NCBI RefSeq assembly: GCF_003610995.1
Contig: NZ_CP032543.1
Coordinates: 3,782,001 to 3,846,000, forward strand
Source of the DNA: Streptomyces griseus subsp. griseus
GTDB lineage: Bacteria; Actinomycetota; Actinomycetes; Streptomycetales; Streptomycetaceae
Reading direction: 5' to 3'
Length of the DNA: 64,000 nt
Both the position numbers and the translations under genes were made by a program. Every line of letters starts with the position of its first letter. The first letter of the stretch is position 1. Under the pieces are notes generated by a model. It ran no database searches. It was given only the letters and a program-made list of their open reading frames with translations, and was not told where the DNA came from. Of this stretch, positions 36,744 to 45,017 are shown piece by piece.

Positions 36744-36826
36744 GTACGGTCTGCACCGGTGTCTGCCCAGGCCAGCGCGGCGAACCCCTCCCCAAGGAAT
36801 CTTCCCGGGAGCGGATTGTCAGTGCC

Positions 36827-36849
36827 GGGTGTTCTCCTCGGAGACACCG
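36827..36849 (+). promoter_or_regulatory. candidate S6:S18-binding leader hairpin
   Basis: A hairpin with GGTGT on the left and ACACCG on the right lies in the rpsF leader about 75 bases before the start codon. Leaders of rpsF in several phyla carry a stem with GGUGU...ACACCG and an exposed CCG bound by the S6:S18 complex for feedback control. The match here is by eye and limited to this stem. Confidence 0.4.
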
Positions 36850-36922
36850 TTGCGCATACGCATCACGACCCTCCTGCCACGGAACGACCGTGGCCGCTGA
36901 GTCCAAAGGAGGTGGGTTCCAC

Positions 36923-37213
36923 ATGCGTCACTACGAGGTGATGGTCATCCTCGACCCCGATCTCGAGGAGCGAGCAGTCTCCCCGCTGATCGAGAACTTC
37001 CTCTCCGTCGTCCGTGAGGGCAACGGAAAGGTGGAGAAGGTCGACACCTGGGGCCGTCGTCGGCTCGCTTACGAGATCAAGAAGAAGCCCGAGGGCATCT
37101 ACTCGGTCATCGACCTGCAGGCCGAGCCTGCGGTCGTCAAGGAGCTCGACCGCCAGATGAACCTGAACGAGTCGGTCCTCCGGACCAAGGTCCTCCGTCC
37201 CGAGATCCACTGA
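36923..37213 (+). CDS. rpsF: 30S ribosomal protein S6
   Basis: This 96-residue S6 starts [20 protein letters not shown] and contains [20 protein letters not shown] and [15 protein letters not shown]. The start is fixed by AAAGGAGGTGG 11 bases upstream. S6 pairs with S18 on the platform of the small subunit. It is the first gene of the rpsF-ssb-rpsR-rplI operon. Confidence 0.98.
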   Translation: MRHYEVMVILDPDLEERAVSPLIENFLSVVREGNGKVEKVDTWGRRRLAYEIKKKPEGIYSVIDLQAEPAVVKELDRQMNLNESVLRTKVLRPEIH

Positions 37214-37287
37214 GCTCCTAGCTCAGCGGTTTTCGGGTCCGAGTAGCAGCAAGCAGCCAGAAGCAATCCCCGCCGAGAGGTTCACCC

Positions 37288-37917
37288 ATGGCAGGCGAGA
37301 CCGTCATCACGGTCGTCGGCAATCTCGTCGACGACCCCGAGCTGCGCTTCACCCCGTCCGGTGCGGCGGTCGCGAAGTTCCGTGTCGCGTCCACTCCCCG
37401 CATCTTCGACCGGCAGACCAATGAGTGGAAGGACGGCGAAGGCCTGTTCCTCACCTGCTCGGTCTGGCGTCAGGCGGCGGAGAACGTCGCGGAGTCGCTC
37501 CAGCGAGGCATGCGCGTCGTCGTGCAGGGCCGGCTGAAGCAGCGGTCCTACGAGGACCGTGAGGGCGTCAAGCGCACGGTCTACGAGCTGGACGTCGAGG
37601 AAGTCGGCCCCAGCCTCAAGAACGCCACGGCCAAGGTCACCAAGACCACCGGTCGCGGCGGTCAGGGCGGCCAGGGCGGATACGGCGGCGGTGGCGGCCA
37701 GCAGGGTGGCGGCAACTGGGGCGGCGGCTCCGGTGGCGGTGGCCAGCAGGGCGGCGGCGGTGCTCCCGCCGACGACCCGTGGGCGACCGGCGCGCCGTCA
37801 GGCGGCCCGCAGGGCGGGGGCCAGCAGGGCGGCGGAGGCGGCTGGGGCGGAAGCCCCGGTGGCTCCGGCGGCTCCGGTGGTTCCGGCGGCGGCTACTCGG
37901 ACGAGCCCCCCTTCTAG
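37288..37917 (+). CDS. ssb: single-stranded DNA-binding protein
   Basis: This 209-residue SSB has an N-terminal OB fold ([60 protein letters not shown]). A Gly/Gln-rich linker of about 85 residues made of [12 protein letters not shown] units follows, then the acidic protein-interaction tip SDEPPF. It protects single strands at forks and recruits repair proteins. Its place between the S6 and S18 genes is typical of actinobacteria. Streptomyces have a second SSB elsewhere, so this is the essential SsbA-type copy, judged by position and C-terminal tip. Confidence 0.97.
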   Translation: MAGETVITVVGNLVDDPELRFTPSGAAVAKFRVASTPRIFDRQTNEWKDGEGLFLTCSVWRQAAENVAESLQRGMRVVVQGRLKQRSYEDREGVKRTVYELDVEEVGPSLKNATAKVTKTTGRGGQGGQGGYGGGGGQQGGGNWGGGSGGGGQQGGGGAPADDPWATGAPSGGPQGGGQQGGGGGWGGSPGGSGGSGGSGGGYSDEPPF

Positions 37918-37962
37918 GGGCGGGCTCGTACCCCCACTTCTTGATCACACAGGAGAAACACC

Positions 37963-38199
37963 ATGGCGAAGCCGCCTGTGCGCAAGCCTAAGAAGAAGGT
38001 CTGCGCGTTCTGCAAGGACAAGACCCAGTACGTGGACTACAAGGACACGAACATGCTGCGGAAGTTCATTTCCGACCGCGGCAAGATCCGTGCCCGCCGC
38101 GTCACCGGCAACTGCACGCAGCACCAGCGTGACGTCGCCACGGCTGTCAAGAACAGCCGTGAGATGGCGCTGCTGCCCTACACGTCCACCGCGCGATAA
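37963..38199 (+). CDS. rpsR: 30S ribosomal protein S18, cysteine-containing (C+) form
   Basis: This 78-residue S18 starts [20 protein letters not shown] and ends [14 protein letters not shown]. The cysteine pair CAFC plus GNCTQHQR provides zinc ligands. Streptomyces also carry a zinc-free S18 paralogue under Zur control, so this is the zinc-replete form. GGAGAAACACC precedes the ATG. It partners S6, encoded two genes upstream. Confidence 0.97.
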   Translation: MAKPPVRKPKKKVCAFCKDKTQYVDYKDTNMLRKFISDRGKIRARRVTGNCTQHQRDVATAVKNSREMALLPYTSTAR

Positions 38200-38217
38200 G
38201 GGAAGGGTGACAACAGC

Positions 38218-38664
38218 ATGAAGATCATCCTCACCCACGAGGTCTCCGGCCTCGGCACCGCCGGCGACGTCGTCGACGTCAAGGACGGGTACGCCCGCAA
38301 CTACCTGGTTCCGCGTGGCTTCGCCATCCGCTGGACCAAGGGCGGCGAGAAGGACGTGGCGCAGATCCGCCGCGCCCGCAAGATCCACGAGATTGCGACG
38401 ATCGAGCAGGCCAACGAGATCAAGGCCAAGCTCGAGGGCGTGAAGGTCCGTCTGGCTGTTCGCTCCGGCGACGCCGGCCGTCTCTTCGGCTCGGTCACCC
38501 CGGCTGACGTCGCTTCGGCGATCAAGGCCGCCGGTGGTCCGGACGTCGACAAGCGTCGCGTCGAGCTCGGTTCGCCGATCAAGACGCTGGGCGGACACCA
38601 GGTGTCCGTCCGTCTGCACCCCGAGGTCGCTGCGAAGCTGGCCGTCGAGGTCGTTGCTGCCTAA
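38218..38664 (+). CDS. rplI: 50S ribosomal protein L9
   Basis: This 148-residue L9 has the N-terminal rRNA-binding domain ([39 protein letters not shown]), the long connecting helix and the C-terminal domain ([20 protein letters not shown]). It begins 18 bp after rpsR and ends the operon, with a hairpin terminator 21 bp beyond the stop. Confidence 0.98.
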   Translation: MKIILTHEVSGLGTAGDVVDVKDGYARNYLVPRGFAIRWTKGGEKDVAQIRRARKIHEIATIEQANEIKAKLEGVKVRLAVRSGDAGRLFGSVTPADVASAIKAAGGPDVDKRRVELGSPIKTLGGHQVSVRLHPEVAAKLAVEVVAA

Positions 38665-38685
38665 GGGCAGAGCTAGGCAGAGGTG

Positions 38686-38717
38686 AAGGGCCGCATCCCG
38701 TTGGGGATGCGGCCCTT
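38686..38717 (+). terminator. terminator after rplI
   Basis: AAGGGCCGCATCCC (38686-38699) pairs perfectly with GGGATGCGGCCCTT (38704-38717) around GTTG, followed by TGC. Confidence 0.9.
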
Positions 38718-38741
38718 TGCTGAATGCGGGGGTGTGGGCCC

Positions 38742-38755
38742 GTTTCACGTGAAAC
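38742..38755. other. parS site 8
   Basis: This perfect GTTTCACGTGAAAC lies in the gap between convergent rplI and the MATE gene, 24 bases from site 9. Confidence 0.95.
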
Positions 38756-38765
38756 AGGACGACGT

Positions 38766-38779
38766 GTTTCACGTGAAAC
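38766..38779. other. parS site 9
   Basis: This perfect GTTTCACGTGAAAC is the middle of three parS sites within 130 bp. Confidence 0.95.
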
Positions 38780-38856
38780 AGCGCGGATGGTTCGCTTCGT
38801 CGGTCGGGCTCGTGGTTCGCGTCATGGTTGGGCTCAGGCTCGGGCGGACCGTTTCC

Positions 38857-38870
38857 GTTTCACGTGAAAC
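38857..38870. other. parS site 10, overlapping a hairpin
   Basis: This perfect GTTTCACGTGAAAC overlaps a stem formed by CGGACCGTTT just upstream and AAACGGTCCG, which includes its last bases. The hairpin lies about 12 bp after the minus-strand MATE gene stop and may terminate it. Confidence 0.95.
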
Positions 38871-38889
38871 GGTCCGTGGAGGCCGCGGC

Positions 38890-40227
38890 TCAGCGGGTCG
38901 CTCCGGTGACGATCCACCGGCCGGAGCGGGTGCGCACCCAGAGGGTGATCAGCCGGACGCCCATCATCAGCGTCATCGCCCACCAGAGTGCGGTGAGGCC
39001 ACCGCCCAGGGAAGGCACCAGGAGCGCGACGGGAGCGAAGACGGCCAGCGTCGCGAGCATGGCCCACGCGAGATAGCGTCCGTCTCCCGCGCCCATCAGT
39101 ACGCCATCCAGGACGAAGACCACTCCGGCGATCGGCTGCGAGACGGCCACGACCAGAAGGGCGGGGAGCAGGGTGTCCTTCACCGCCGGATCGCTGGTGA
39201 AGAGCGGGATGAAGAGGGGCCGGGCCAGCATGATCAGCACCCCGAGCGCGATGCCGCAGCCGATGCCCCACTCGACCATGCGACGGCACGCCTCGCGCGC
39301 CCCCTCCTCGTCATCCGCCCCCAGGTAGCGGCCGATGATCGCCTGCCCCGCGATCGCGATGGCGTCGAGGGCGAACGCGGTCAGGCTCCAGAGGGAGAGG
39401 ATGATCTGGTGCGCGGCGATGTCGACGTCCCCGAGCCGGGCGGCCACGGCGGTAGCGATCATGAGGACGGCCCGGAGCGAGAGTGTCCGGACCAGGAGCG
39501 GCACGCCCGCGCGGGCGCTGGCCCTGATGCCGGCGGCGTCGGGGCGCAGGGAGGCGCCGTGTCTACGGGCTCCGCGCACGACCACGATCAGATAGGCGAC
39601 GGCCATGCCCACCTGGGCGATCACCGTGCCCCAGGCGGAACCGGCGATGCCGAGCCCGGCCCCGTAGACGAGGACCACGTTGAGGATGCCGTTGGCCGTG
39701 AAACCGCCGATGGCGACGTACAGCGGGGTACGGGTGTCCTGGAGCCCGCGCAGTACGCCGGTGGCGGCGAGGACGACGAGCATCGCCGGGATGCCGAAGC
39801 TGGAGATCCGTAGATAGGTGATGGCGTACGGGGCGGCGGTATCGGAGGCGCCGAAGACGTCGACGAGCCAGGGGGCCGAGGGGATGGCGAGCGCCACGAC
39901 GACGCCACCGAGGAGCAGGGCGAGCCAGATCCCGTCCATGCCCTGGCGGATCGCGGCGGGCAGATCGCCGGCTCCGACGCGTCGGGCGACGGCTGCCGTG
40001 GTGGCGTAGGCGAGGAAGACGAAGATGCTCACGGCGGTCATCAGCAGGGCCGCGGCGATCCCGAGACCGGCCAGTTGCGGGGTGCCGAGGTGGCCGACGA
40101 TGGCGCTGTCGACCATCACGAACAGGGGCTCGGCGACCAGCGCGCCGAACGCGGGTACGGCGAGGGCGATGATCTCGCGGTCGTGCCGTCGGCGGCCTGT
40201 TCGGGGGGTGGTGGGGGCCGGGGTCAT
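38890..40227 (-). CDS. MATE family efflux transporter (DinF-like)
   Basis: This 445-residue protein has 12 hydrophobic segments and the MATE/MatE pattern. The first helix region reads REIIALAVPAFGALVAEPLF and continues VMVDSAIVGHLGTPQLAGLG, matching the DinF subgroup. It probably exports cationic compounds or oxidants using a sodium or proton gradient; the substrate is unknown. The start at 40227 is preceded by a weak ribosome site. It is transcribed away from dnaB. Confidence 0.9.
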   Translation of the reverse strand: MTPAPTTPRTGRRRHDREIIALAVPAFGALVAEPLFVMVDSAIVGHLGTPQLAGLGIAAALLMTAVSIFVFLAYATTAAVARRVGAGDLPAAIRQGMDGIWLALLLGGVVVALAIPSAPWLVDVFGASDTAAPYAITYLRISSFGIPAMLVVLAATGVLRGLQDTRTPLYVAIGGFTANGILNVVLVYGAGLGIAGSAWGTVIAQVGMAVAYLIVVVRGARRHGASLRPDAAGIRASARAGVPLLVRTLSLRAVLMIATAVAARLGDVDIAAHQIILSLWSLTAFALDAIAIAGQAIIGRYLGADDEEGAREACRRMVEWGIGCGIALGVLIMLARPLFIPLFTSDPAVKDTLLPALLVVAVSQPIAGVVFVLDGVLMGAGDGRYLAWAMLATLAVFAPVALLVPSLGGGLTALWWAMTLMMGVRLITLWVRTRSGRWIVTGATR

Positions 40228-40685
40228 GGGGTCAATCTAATCTTCCACAGGTAAGAGATGCAATGGCCTACTGTCCCTTACTTGAGCTCCCATGGGGCGC
40301 TCATCCGGGCGCTGTTCGCAGTGATCTTGAAATCGGGGTGAAAGTTTTTCTCCCCCACAGTCAGTGGACGGAGAACATGCAGGTCAAGCGGGTGATGGGG
40401 ATCCTGCTATGAGTTTGTCCACAGTGCTGTCCCCCGGTCCGTGCACAGGTTCTGAGGAGTTCTCCACAGCATCTGGCCCTTCATCCACATGCCCTGTGGA
40501 TAACCAGATTGGCTGACGGTGGAGACAGGCCTACCGTGGTCCGGCGCCCGCACTCCGTTCCGGCACCGGAATCAGCAGAACCAGACGCGCCGGAAGCGGA
40601 GTCGGGCGACTTGTTTGTCGGTGCCGTGCCGTAAGAAAGAGTGGCACGGCTAGGTCCGCGAAGCGGACGGGAGGAGGTGGGCCCG
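40228..40685. promoter_or_regulatory. dnaB upstream region with a DnaA-box cluster
   Basis: This 458-bp gap between the divergent MATE and dnaB genes carries a perfect DnaA box TTGTCCACA (40416-40424). It also holds TTCTCCACA (40460-40468), TCATCCACA (40481-40489) and TGTGGATAA (40495-40503, the reverse of TTATCCACA): four boxes in 88 bp. Extra-origin DnaA-box clusters near oriC have been described in S. coelicolor and affect initiation. I see no gene in the interval; the sequence is AT-richer than its surroundings around 40330-40430. Confidence 0.8.
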
Positions 40686-42161
40686 GTGAGCATTCCCGAG
40701 CCTTTGGACGACCCCTGGACCGAGGCTGGTCCCGGCGACCGTCTGCCCGCCTCCCGCCAGCGTCGCGGGGAGCGCAAGGGGGGCCGCGAGGACCGGCACG
40801 ACCGGGGCTCGGACGAGGGCTGGGGCGGCTCCCCCTCCTTCGAACGGGTGCCGCCCCAGGACCTGGACGCGGAGCAGTCGGTCCTGGGCGGCATGCTGCT
40901 GTCCAAGGACGCCATCGCCGAGGTCGTCGAGGTCATCAAGGGGCACGACTTCTACCGCCCGGCGCACGAGACCGTCTTCACGGCGATCCTCGACCTCTAC
41001 GCCAAGGGCGAGCCGGCCGACCCGATCACGGTCGCCGCCGAGCTGGTCAAGCGCGGGGAGATCACCAAGGTCGGCGGGGCGCCGTACCTGCACACCCTGG
41101 TGCAGTCCGTCCCGACCGCGGCCAACGCCTCCTTCTACGCGGAGATCGTCCACGAGCGGGCGGTCCTCCGGCGGCTCGTGGAGGCCGGCACGAAGATCAC
41201 GCAGATGGGATACGCGGCGGACGGGGACGTCGACGAGATCGTCAACTCCGCGCAGGCCGAGATCTACGCGGTCACCGAGCAGCGCACCAGCGAGGACTAC
41301 CTCCCTCTCGGCGACATCATGGAGGGCGCACTCGACGAGATCGAGGCCATCGGCTCGCGCAGCGGTGAGATGACGGGTGTCCCGACGGGGTTCACGGACC
41401 TCGACGCCCTGACGAACGGCATGCACCCCGGCCAGATGATCGTCATCGCGGCCCGCCCGGCCATGGGCAAGTCCACGCTGGCGCTGGACTTCGCACGCGC
41501 CGCGTCGATCAAGAACAACCTGCCCAGCGTCATCTTCTCCCTCGAGATGGGGCGCAACGAGATCGCGATGCGCCTGCTGTCGGCCGAGGCGCGGGTGGCC
41601 CTGCACCACATGCGGTCCGGCACGATGACGGACGAGGACTGGACACGGCTCGCCCGCCGGATGCCCGAGGTCTCGGCCGCCCCGCTCTACATCGACGACT
41701 CCCCCAACCTGTCGATGATGGAGATCCGCGCGAAGTGCCGCCGGCTCAAGCAGCGCAACGACATCAAGCTCGTGATCATCGACTATCTGCAGCTGATGCA
41801 GGCCGGTGGGTCGAAGCGGTCCGAGAGCCGCCAGCAGGAGGTCTCGGACATGTCCCGAAACCTGAAGCTCCTGGCCAAGGAGCTGGAGGTCCCGGTGATC
41901 GCGCTCTCGCAGCTGAACCGTGGCCCCGAGCAGCGCACGGACAAGAAGCCGATGGTCTCCGACCTGCGTGAGTCCGGCTCCATCGAGCAGGACGCGGACA
42001 TGGTCATCCTGCTCCACCGCGAGGACGCGTACGAGAAGGAGTCCCCGCGCGCGGGCGAGGCCGACATCATCGTCGGCAAGCACCGAAACGGCCCGACGGC
42101 CACCATCACCGTGGCCTTCCAGGGCCACTACTCGCGTTTCGTGGACATGGCGCAGACCTGA
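40686..42161 (+). CDS. dnaB: replicative DNA helicase DnaB
   Basis: This hexameric fork helicase has 491 residues from GTG 40686, with GGAGGAGGTGG upstream. An unconserved charged extension of about 55 residues precedes the N-terminal domain (PPQDLDAEQSVLGGMLLSKD). The RecA-like C-domain has Walker A ARPAMGKST near residue 260, Walker B LVIIDYLQLM, and the DnaB motifs VIALSQLNRGPE and DLRESGSIEQDADMVILLHR. No intein is present. Its likely loader DciA is encoded at the other end of the window. The DnaA boxes upstream suggest regulation linked to initiation. Confidence 0.97.
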   Translation: MSIPEPLDDPWTEAGPGDRLPASRQRRGERKGGREDRHDRGSDEGWGGSPSFERVPPQDLDAEQSVLGGMLLSKDAIAEVVEVIKGHDFYRPAHETVFTAILDLYAKGEPADPITVAAELVKRGEITKVGGAPYLHTLVQSVPTAANASFYAEIVHERAVLRRLVEAGTKITQMGYAADGDVDEIVNSAQAEIYAVTEQRTSEDYLPLGDIMEGALDEIEAIGSRSGEMTGVPTGFTDLDALTNGMHPGQMIVIAARPAMGKSTLALDFARAASIKNNLPSVIFSLEMGRNEIAMRLLSAEARVALHHMRSGTMTDEDWTRLARRMPEVSAAPLYIDDSPNLSMMEIRAKCRRLKQRNDIKLVIIDYLQLMQAGGSKRSESRQQEVSDMSRNLKLLAKELEVPVIALSQLNRGPEQRTDKKPMVSDLRESGSIEQDADMVILLHREDAYEKESPRAGEADIIVGKHRNGPTATITVAFQGHYSRFVDMAQT

Positions 42162-42272
42162 GGGCCCCGCAGGGCCGCTCCGCCCTGGGAAATACTCGGC
42201 CTGGCGACTTCTCCACCCCAGAGTTGGGCTCCTGCCGAGCGCCTTCGCCTGGCCGGGCACGACGCCGCGCGC

Positions 42273-42422
42273 ATGGACTTCCTTCCCGGCAACGTTCTGG
42301 CGGCAGGTGGACCGATCACCGGCGCCATCGACCGGGCCGTCAGTCACTTCACCGCGGCGGAGGGGGAGGATCGGCTGGACCTCGCCGAACAACGCGTGGG
42401 GAGTGCGCGTCGCGCCCGGTAA
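42273..42422 (+). CDS. possible small protein or gene remnant after dnaB
   Basis: In the 300-bp gap between dnaB and the serine hydrolase an ORF from ATG 42273 encodes MDFLPGNVLAAGGPITGAID, then RAVSHFTAAEGEDRLDLAEQ and RVGSARRAR. The same frame stays open upstream and reads AERLRLAGHDAAR just before the ATG. Codon use and amino-acid make-up look like real coding sequence, but there is no ribosome site and I recognise no family. It could be the C-terminal remnant of a lost gene or a genuine small protein. Confidence 0.3.
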   Translation: MDFLPGNVLAAGGPITGAIDRAVSHFTAAEGEDRLDLAEQRVGSARRAR

Positions 42423-42462
42423 TCCTCTCGTCAGGTGGCAGCCCGTCAGGTATGGGTTGTCC

Positions 42463-43842
42463 ATGACTTCTCCCAGTGAAGAACTGCTCCCCGGCACCCG
42501 CCGTGCCCTCCTCCACCGTCTCGCCACCGCACAGCGGGAGGGGCGTGCGCCCTCGCTCGTGGGCGCGGTGCAGCGGAAGGGCCGGATCCTGTGGAGCGGG
42601 GGGCGTACGGGCCTGGAGGGGCGGGCCCCGGATGCCGACAGGCAGTACCGGATCGGGTCGATCACCAAGACGTTCACGGCTGTTCTGGTCCTGCGGCTGC
42701 GCGACGAGGGGCTGATCGACCTGGACGACCAGTTGGAGAAGCACCTTCCCGGCACCGGTGCGGGCGGGGCGACCGTGTTCCAGCTGCTCGGCCACAGCGC
42801 GGGACTTGGTGCCGAGGCGCCCGCCCCCTGGTGGGAGAGGACCCCGGGGACGCTACGTCCCGAGCTGGCCGATGTGCTCGGTGAGCAGCCGCAGATGCAC
42901 CCGGCGGGCCACCGCTTCCACTACTCCAACCCGGGGTACTCCCTGCTCGGTTCGCTGGTCGAAGCCGTGCGGGGGGTCTCCTGGGAGGAGGCGCTGCGCC
43001 GCGAGGTCCTGGAGCCGCTGGGGATGCACCGTACGACGGGCGGTCCGGTCGCTCCGTACGCGGAGGGCTGGGCCGTCCATCCGTGGGCCGACGTGGTGCT
43101 GAGCGAGCCCGCCGAGGACCTCGGACTGATGGCGCCCGCCGGTCAGCTCTGGTCGACCGCTGCCGACCTGATGCGGTTCGCCGCCTTCCTGGCCGAGGGC
43201 GACGACCGGGTTCTGTCGGCTGCCTCCGTACGGGAGATGAGGACGCCCGCCGTACCCGCCGCCGAGGCCGGGGGCAACGGATACGGCCTCGGCCTCCAGA
43301 TCGTGAAGGCCGACAGCCGTGTCCTCTTCGGGCACGCGGGTTCGCTGCCCGGGTTCGTCGCCGGCCTCTGGTTCAGTGAGGAGGACGACGTCGCCGCGGT
43401 CGCCCTCGCCAATGCCACCTCCGGGCTGCCGGTCGCCACGGTGGCGGCCGAACTCCTGAGCATCGTCGCGGACGCGGAGCCGCGGATCCCGGAGCCCTGG
43501 TGCCCGCTTCCCGAGGCCGACGAGGAGCTGCTGGCCCTGACCGGGATCTGGCACTGGGGGACCCACACGTTCACGCTGAGGCTGACCGGCGGCCGGAGCC
43601 TTGATCTCAGGCCACTGGGCGGCGCCGGGCGCGGAGCCGCCTTCGTTCCCCGGCCGGACGGCACCTGGACGGGGCTGGACGACTACTACGCGGGGGAGAC
43701 GCTGAGTGTCGTACGGAGGGAGGACGGTTCGGTCGACCACCTCGACCTCGGCTCGTTCGTCTTCACCCGTGAGCCCTATGAGGCGGGAGCGGACGTTCCC
43801 GGGGGGCTGGACCCGGCGGGCTGGCGGGGGCTCGGCGGCTGA
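42463..43842 (+). CDS. serine hydrolase (beta-lactamase/PBP4* family)
   Basis: This 459-residue class C beta-lactamase-like protein has SxxK in GSITKTF, YSN in RFHYSNPGYS and the HxG motif in GHAGSLPG, so the Ser-Lys-Tyr machinery is intact. A second domain of about 120 residues (LTGIWHWGTHTFTLRLTGGR) resembles the C-terminal beta-barrel of D-aminopeptidase/EstB-like members. No signal peptide is apparent, so it is probably cytoplasmic and may be an esterase or peptidase rather than a resistance enzyme. The ribosome site before ATG 42463 is weak. Confidence 0.87.
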   Translation: MTSPSEELLPGTRRALLHRLATAQREGRAPSLVGAVQRKGRILWSGGRTGLEGRAPDADRQYRIGSITKTFTAVLVLRLRDEGLIDLDDQLEKHLPGTGAGGATVFQLLGHSAGLGAEAPAPWWERTPGTLRPELADVLGEQPQMHPAGHRFHYSNPGYSLLGSLVEAVRGVSWEEALRREVLEPLGMHRTTGGPVAPYAEGWAVHPWADVVLSEPAEDLGLMAPAGQLWSTAADLMRFAAFLAEGDDRVLSAASVREMRTPAVPAAEAGGNGYGLGLQIVKADSRVLFGHAGSLPGFVAGLWFSEEDDVAAVALANATSGLPVATVAAELLSIVADAEPRIPEPWCPLPEADEELLALTGIWHWGTHTFTLRLTGGRSLDLRPLGGAGRGAAFVPRPDGTWTGLDDYYAGETLSVVRREDGSVDHLDLGSFVFTREPYEAGADVPGGLDPAGWRGLGG

Positions 43843-43855
43843 CGCCTGAGCCGTG

Positions 43856-43905
43856 ACGGGCGGTGGGGTGGGTGTTTCACGTGAAACACCCACCCCACCG
43901 CCCGT
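43856..43905. repeat. perfect 50-bp palindrome centred on parS site 11
   Basis: Positions 43856-43880 are the exact reverse complement of 43881-43905, with parS as the central 14 bases. It lies between the convergent serine hydrolase and GNAT genes, 14 and 35 bp from their stops, and probably acts as their shared terminator. Confidence 0.9.
43874..43887. other. parS site 11
   Basis: This perfect GTTTCACGTGAAAC is at the centre of the 50-bp palindrome at 43856-43905. Confidence 0.95.
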
Positions 43906-43939
43906 TGCCGTTCGGAAGGGAAGCCCTTCAAAGAGCCCT

Positions 43940-44392
43940 TCAGAGCGCGAGCTTGAAGCCCACGTGGCTGGCCGTGAACCCGAGCCGCTCGTAGAAGCGG
44001 TGCGCGTCCTTACGGGTGGCGTCCGAGGTCAGCTGCACCAACTGGCAGTCCTGACGGCGGGATTCGTCGACCGCCCACTGGATCAGCTGTGTGCCGAGGC
44101 CGCTGCCCCGCTCGTCGGCGTGGATGCGGACGGCCTCGATGATCGACCGGATGGCACCGCGCCGGGACAGCCCGGGCACCACGGTCAGCTGGAGGGTCCC
44201 GACCACACGGCCCTCGCGGACGGCGACGACGACATGCTGGTTCGGGTCGTCGGCCAGCCGCCGGAGCGCCGCGCGGTACGGGGCGAGGTCGTCCGGCGAC
44301 TCGCGCTGCGCGCCGAGTGGGTCGTCGGCCAGCATGGCCACCACGGCGTCGAGGTCGGTCTCGGCAACGGGGCGTATCTCAAGATCACTCAT
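43940..44392 (-). CDS. GNAT family N-acetyltransferase
   Basis: This 150-residue single-domain acetyltransferase has the acetyl-CoA motif VRIHADERGSGLGTQLIQWA (RGxGxG-type), a preceding strand VVGTLQLTVVPGLSRRGAIR and a C-terminal motif B (AHRFYERLGFTASHVGFKL) typical of small GNATs acting on amino groups of small molecules. The stop of the upstream MarR gene is 29 bp away on the same strand, so the two may be cotranscribed. Confidence 0.88.
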   Translation of the reverse strand: MSDLEIRPVAETDLDAVVAMLADDPLGAQRESPDDLAPYRAALRRLADDPNQHVVVAVREGRVVGTLQLTVVPGLSRRGAIRSIIEAVRIHADERGSGLGTQLIQWAVDESRRQDCQLVQLTSDATRKDAHRFYERLGFTASHVGFKLAL

Positions 44393-44420
44393 GATCGGCA
44401 GATTACGCGCTCCTCGGCGG

Positions 44421-44879
44421 TCAGACCGGGACCTTCAGCTCTTCCACGGCCCGGACCAAGGGCGCGAGCTCGGGGTTCTCCGAGGCCTCGTCCAACGCCG
44501 CCCTCAGGGCGCTGTCGTTGGTCGGCCGGGCCTCCGCGAGCAGGGCGAGGCCCGTCTCGGTGACATCGGTGTAGATGCCCCGGCGGTCGGTGTCGCACAG
44601 GTACCGGGTCAGCAGCCCCCGGTCCTCCAGCCTGGTGACCAGCCGGGTGGTGGCGCTCTGGCTGAGGACCACGGCGTCGGCGACCTGCTTCATCTGGAGA
44701 TGGCCGCCGGGGCCGCTGTGCTGTCGGCTCAGCACATCGAGGAGCGAGTATTCGCGCGCGCTGAGCCCGTGGCCCGACTGGAGGGCGCGCTCGATGCGGG
44801 CCTCGATCTTCCCGTGGAGCAGGGAGAGGGCGCACCAGCTCTGGGCGAGGGCGGTCAGAGCGGGGTCGGTCGCGGTCAT
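44421..44879 (-). CDS. MarR family transcriptional regulator
   Basis: This 152-residue regulator starts at ATG 44879 with GGAGGAGA upstream. It has the winged-helix core HGLSAREYSLLDVLSRQHSG, MKQVADAVVLSQSATTRLVT, and the wing RLEDRGLLTRYLCDTDRRGI. It is transcribed divergently from an MFS exporter across a 138-bp gap containing repeated TGCAAT motifs. The classical arrangement suggests it represses the exporter and itself, released by an unknown ligand. Confidence 0.93.
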   Translation of the reverse strand: MTATDPALTALAQSWCALSLLHGKIEARIERALQSGHGLSAREYSLLDVLSRQHSGPGGHLQMKQVADAVVLSQSATTRLVTRLEDRGLLTRYLCDTDRRGIYTDVTETGLALLAEARPTNDSALRAALDEASENPELAPLVRAVEELKVPV

Positions 44880-44927
44880 GGTCTCTCCTCCGGGCCGGAG
44901 CTGCGTGGTTCCAGGATAGGGGACGCC

Positions 44928-44966
44928 TGCAATAGCCCGCGTTTGCAATTAACCAGCGCATGCAAT
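44928..44966. promoter_or_regulatory. three TGCAAT direct repeats, putative MarR operator
   Basis: TGCAAT occurs at 44928, 44944 and 44961, spaced 16 and 17 bases. The last two extend to TGCAATTA. They lie in an AT-rich patch midway between the divergent MarR and MFS genes. Whether MarR reads them as one extended site or as half-sites is not visible. Confidence 0.5.
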
Positions 44967-45017
44967 TATTGTCGACGCTCGTAAGGCGCAGACGCAATCT
45001 TCAGGAAGGTGAAACCC

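Noticed and set aside
42463..43842. Serine hydrolase considered as a beta-lactam resistance gene
   Set aside because: SxxK/YxN chemistry is shared by esterases and peptidases; there is no signal peptide and an extra C-terminal domain is present, so resistance cannot be inferred.
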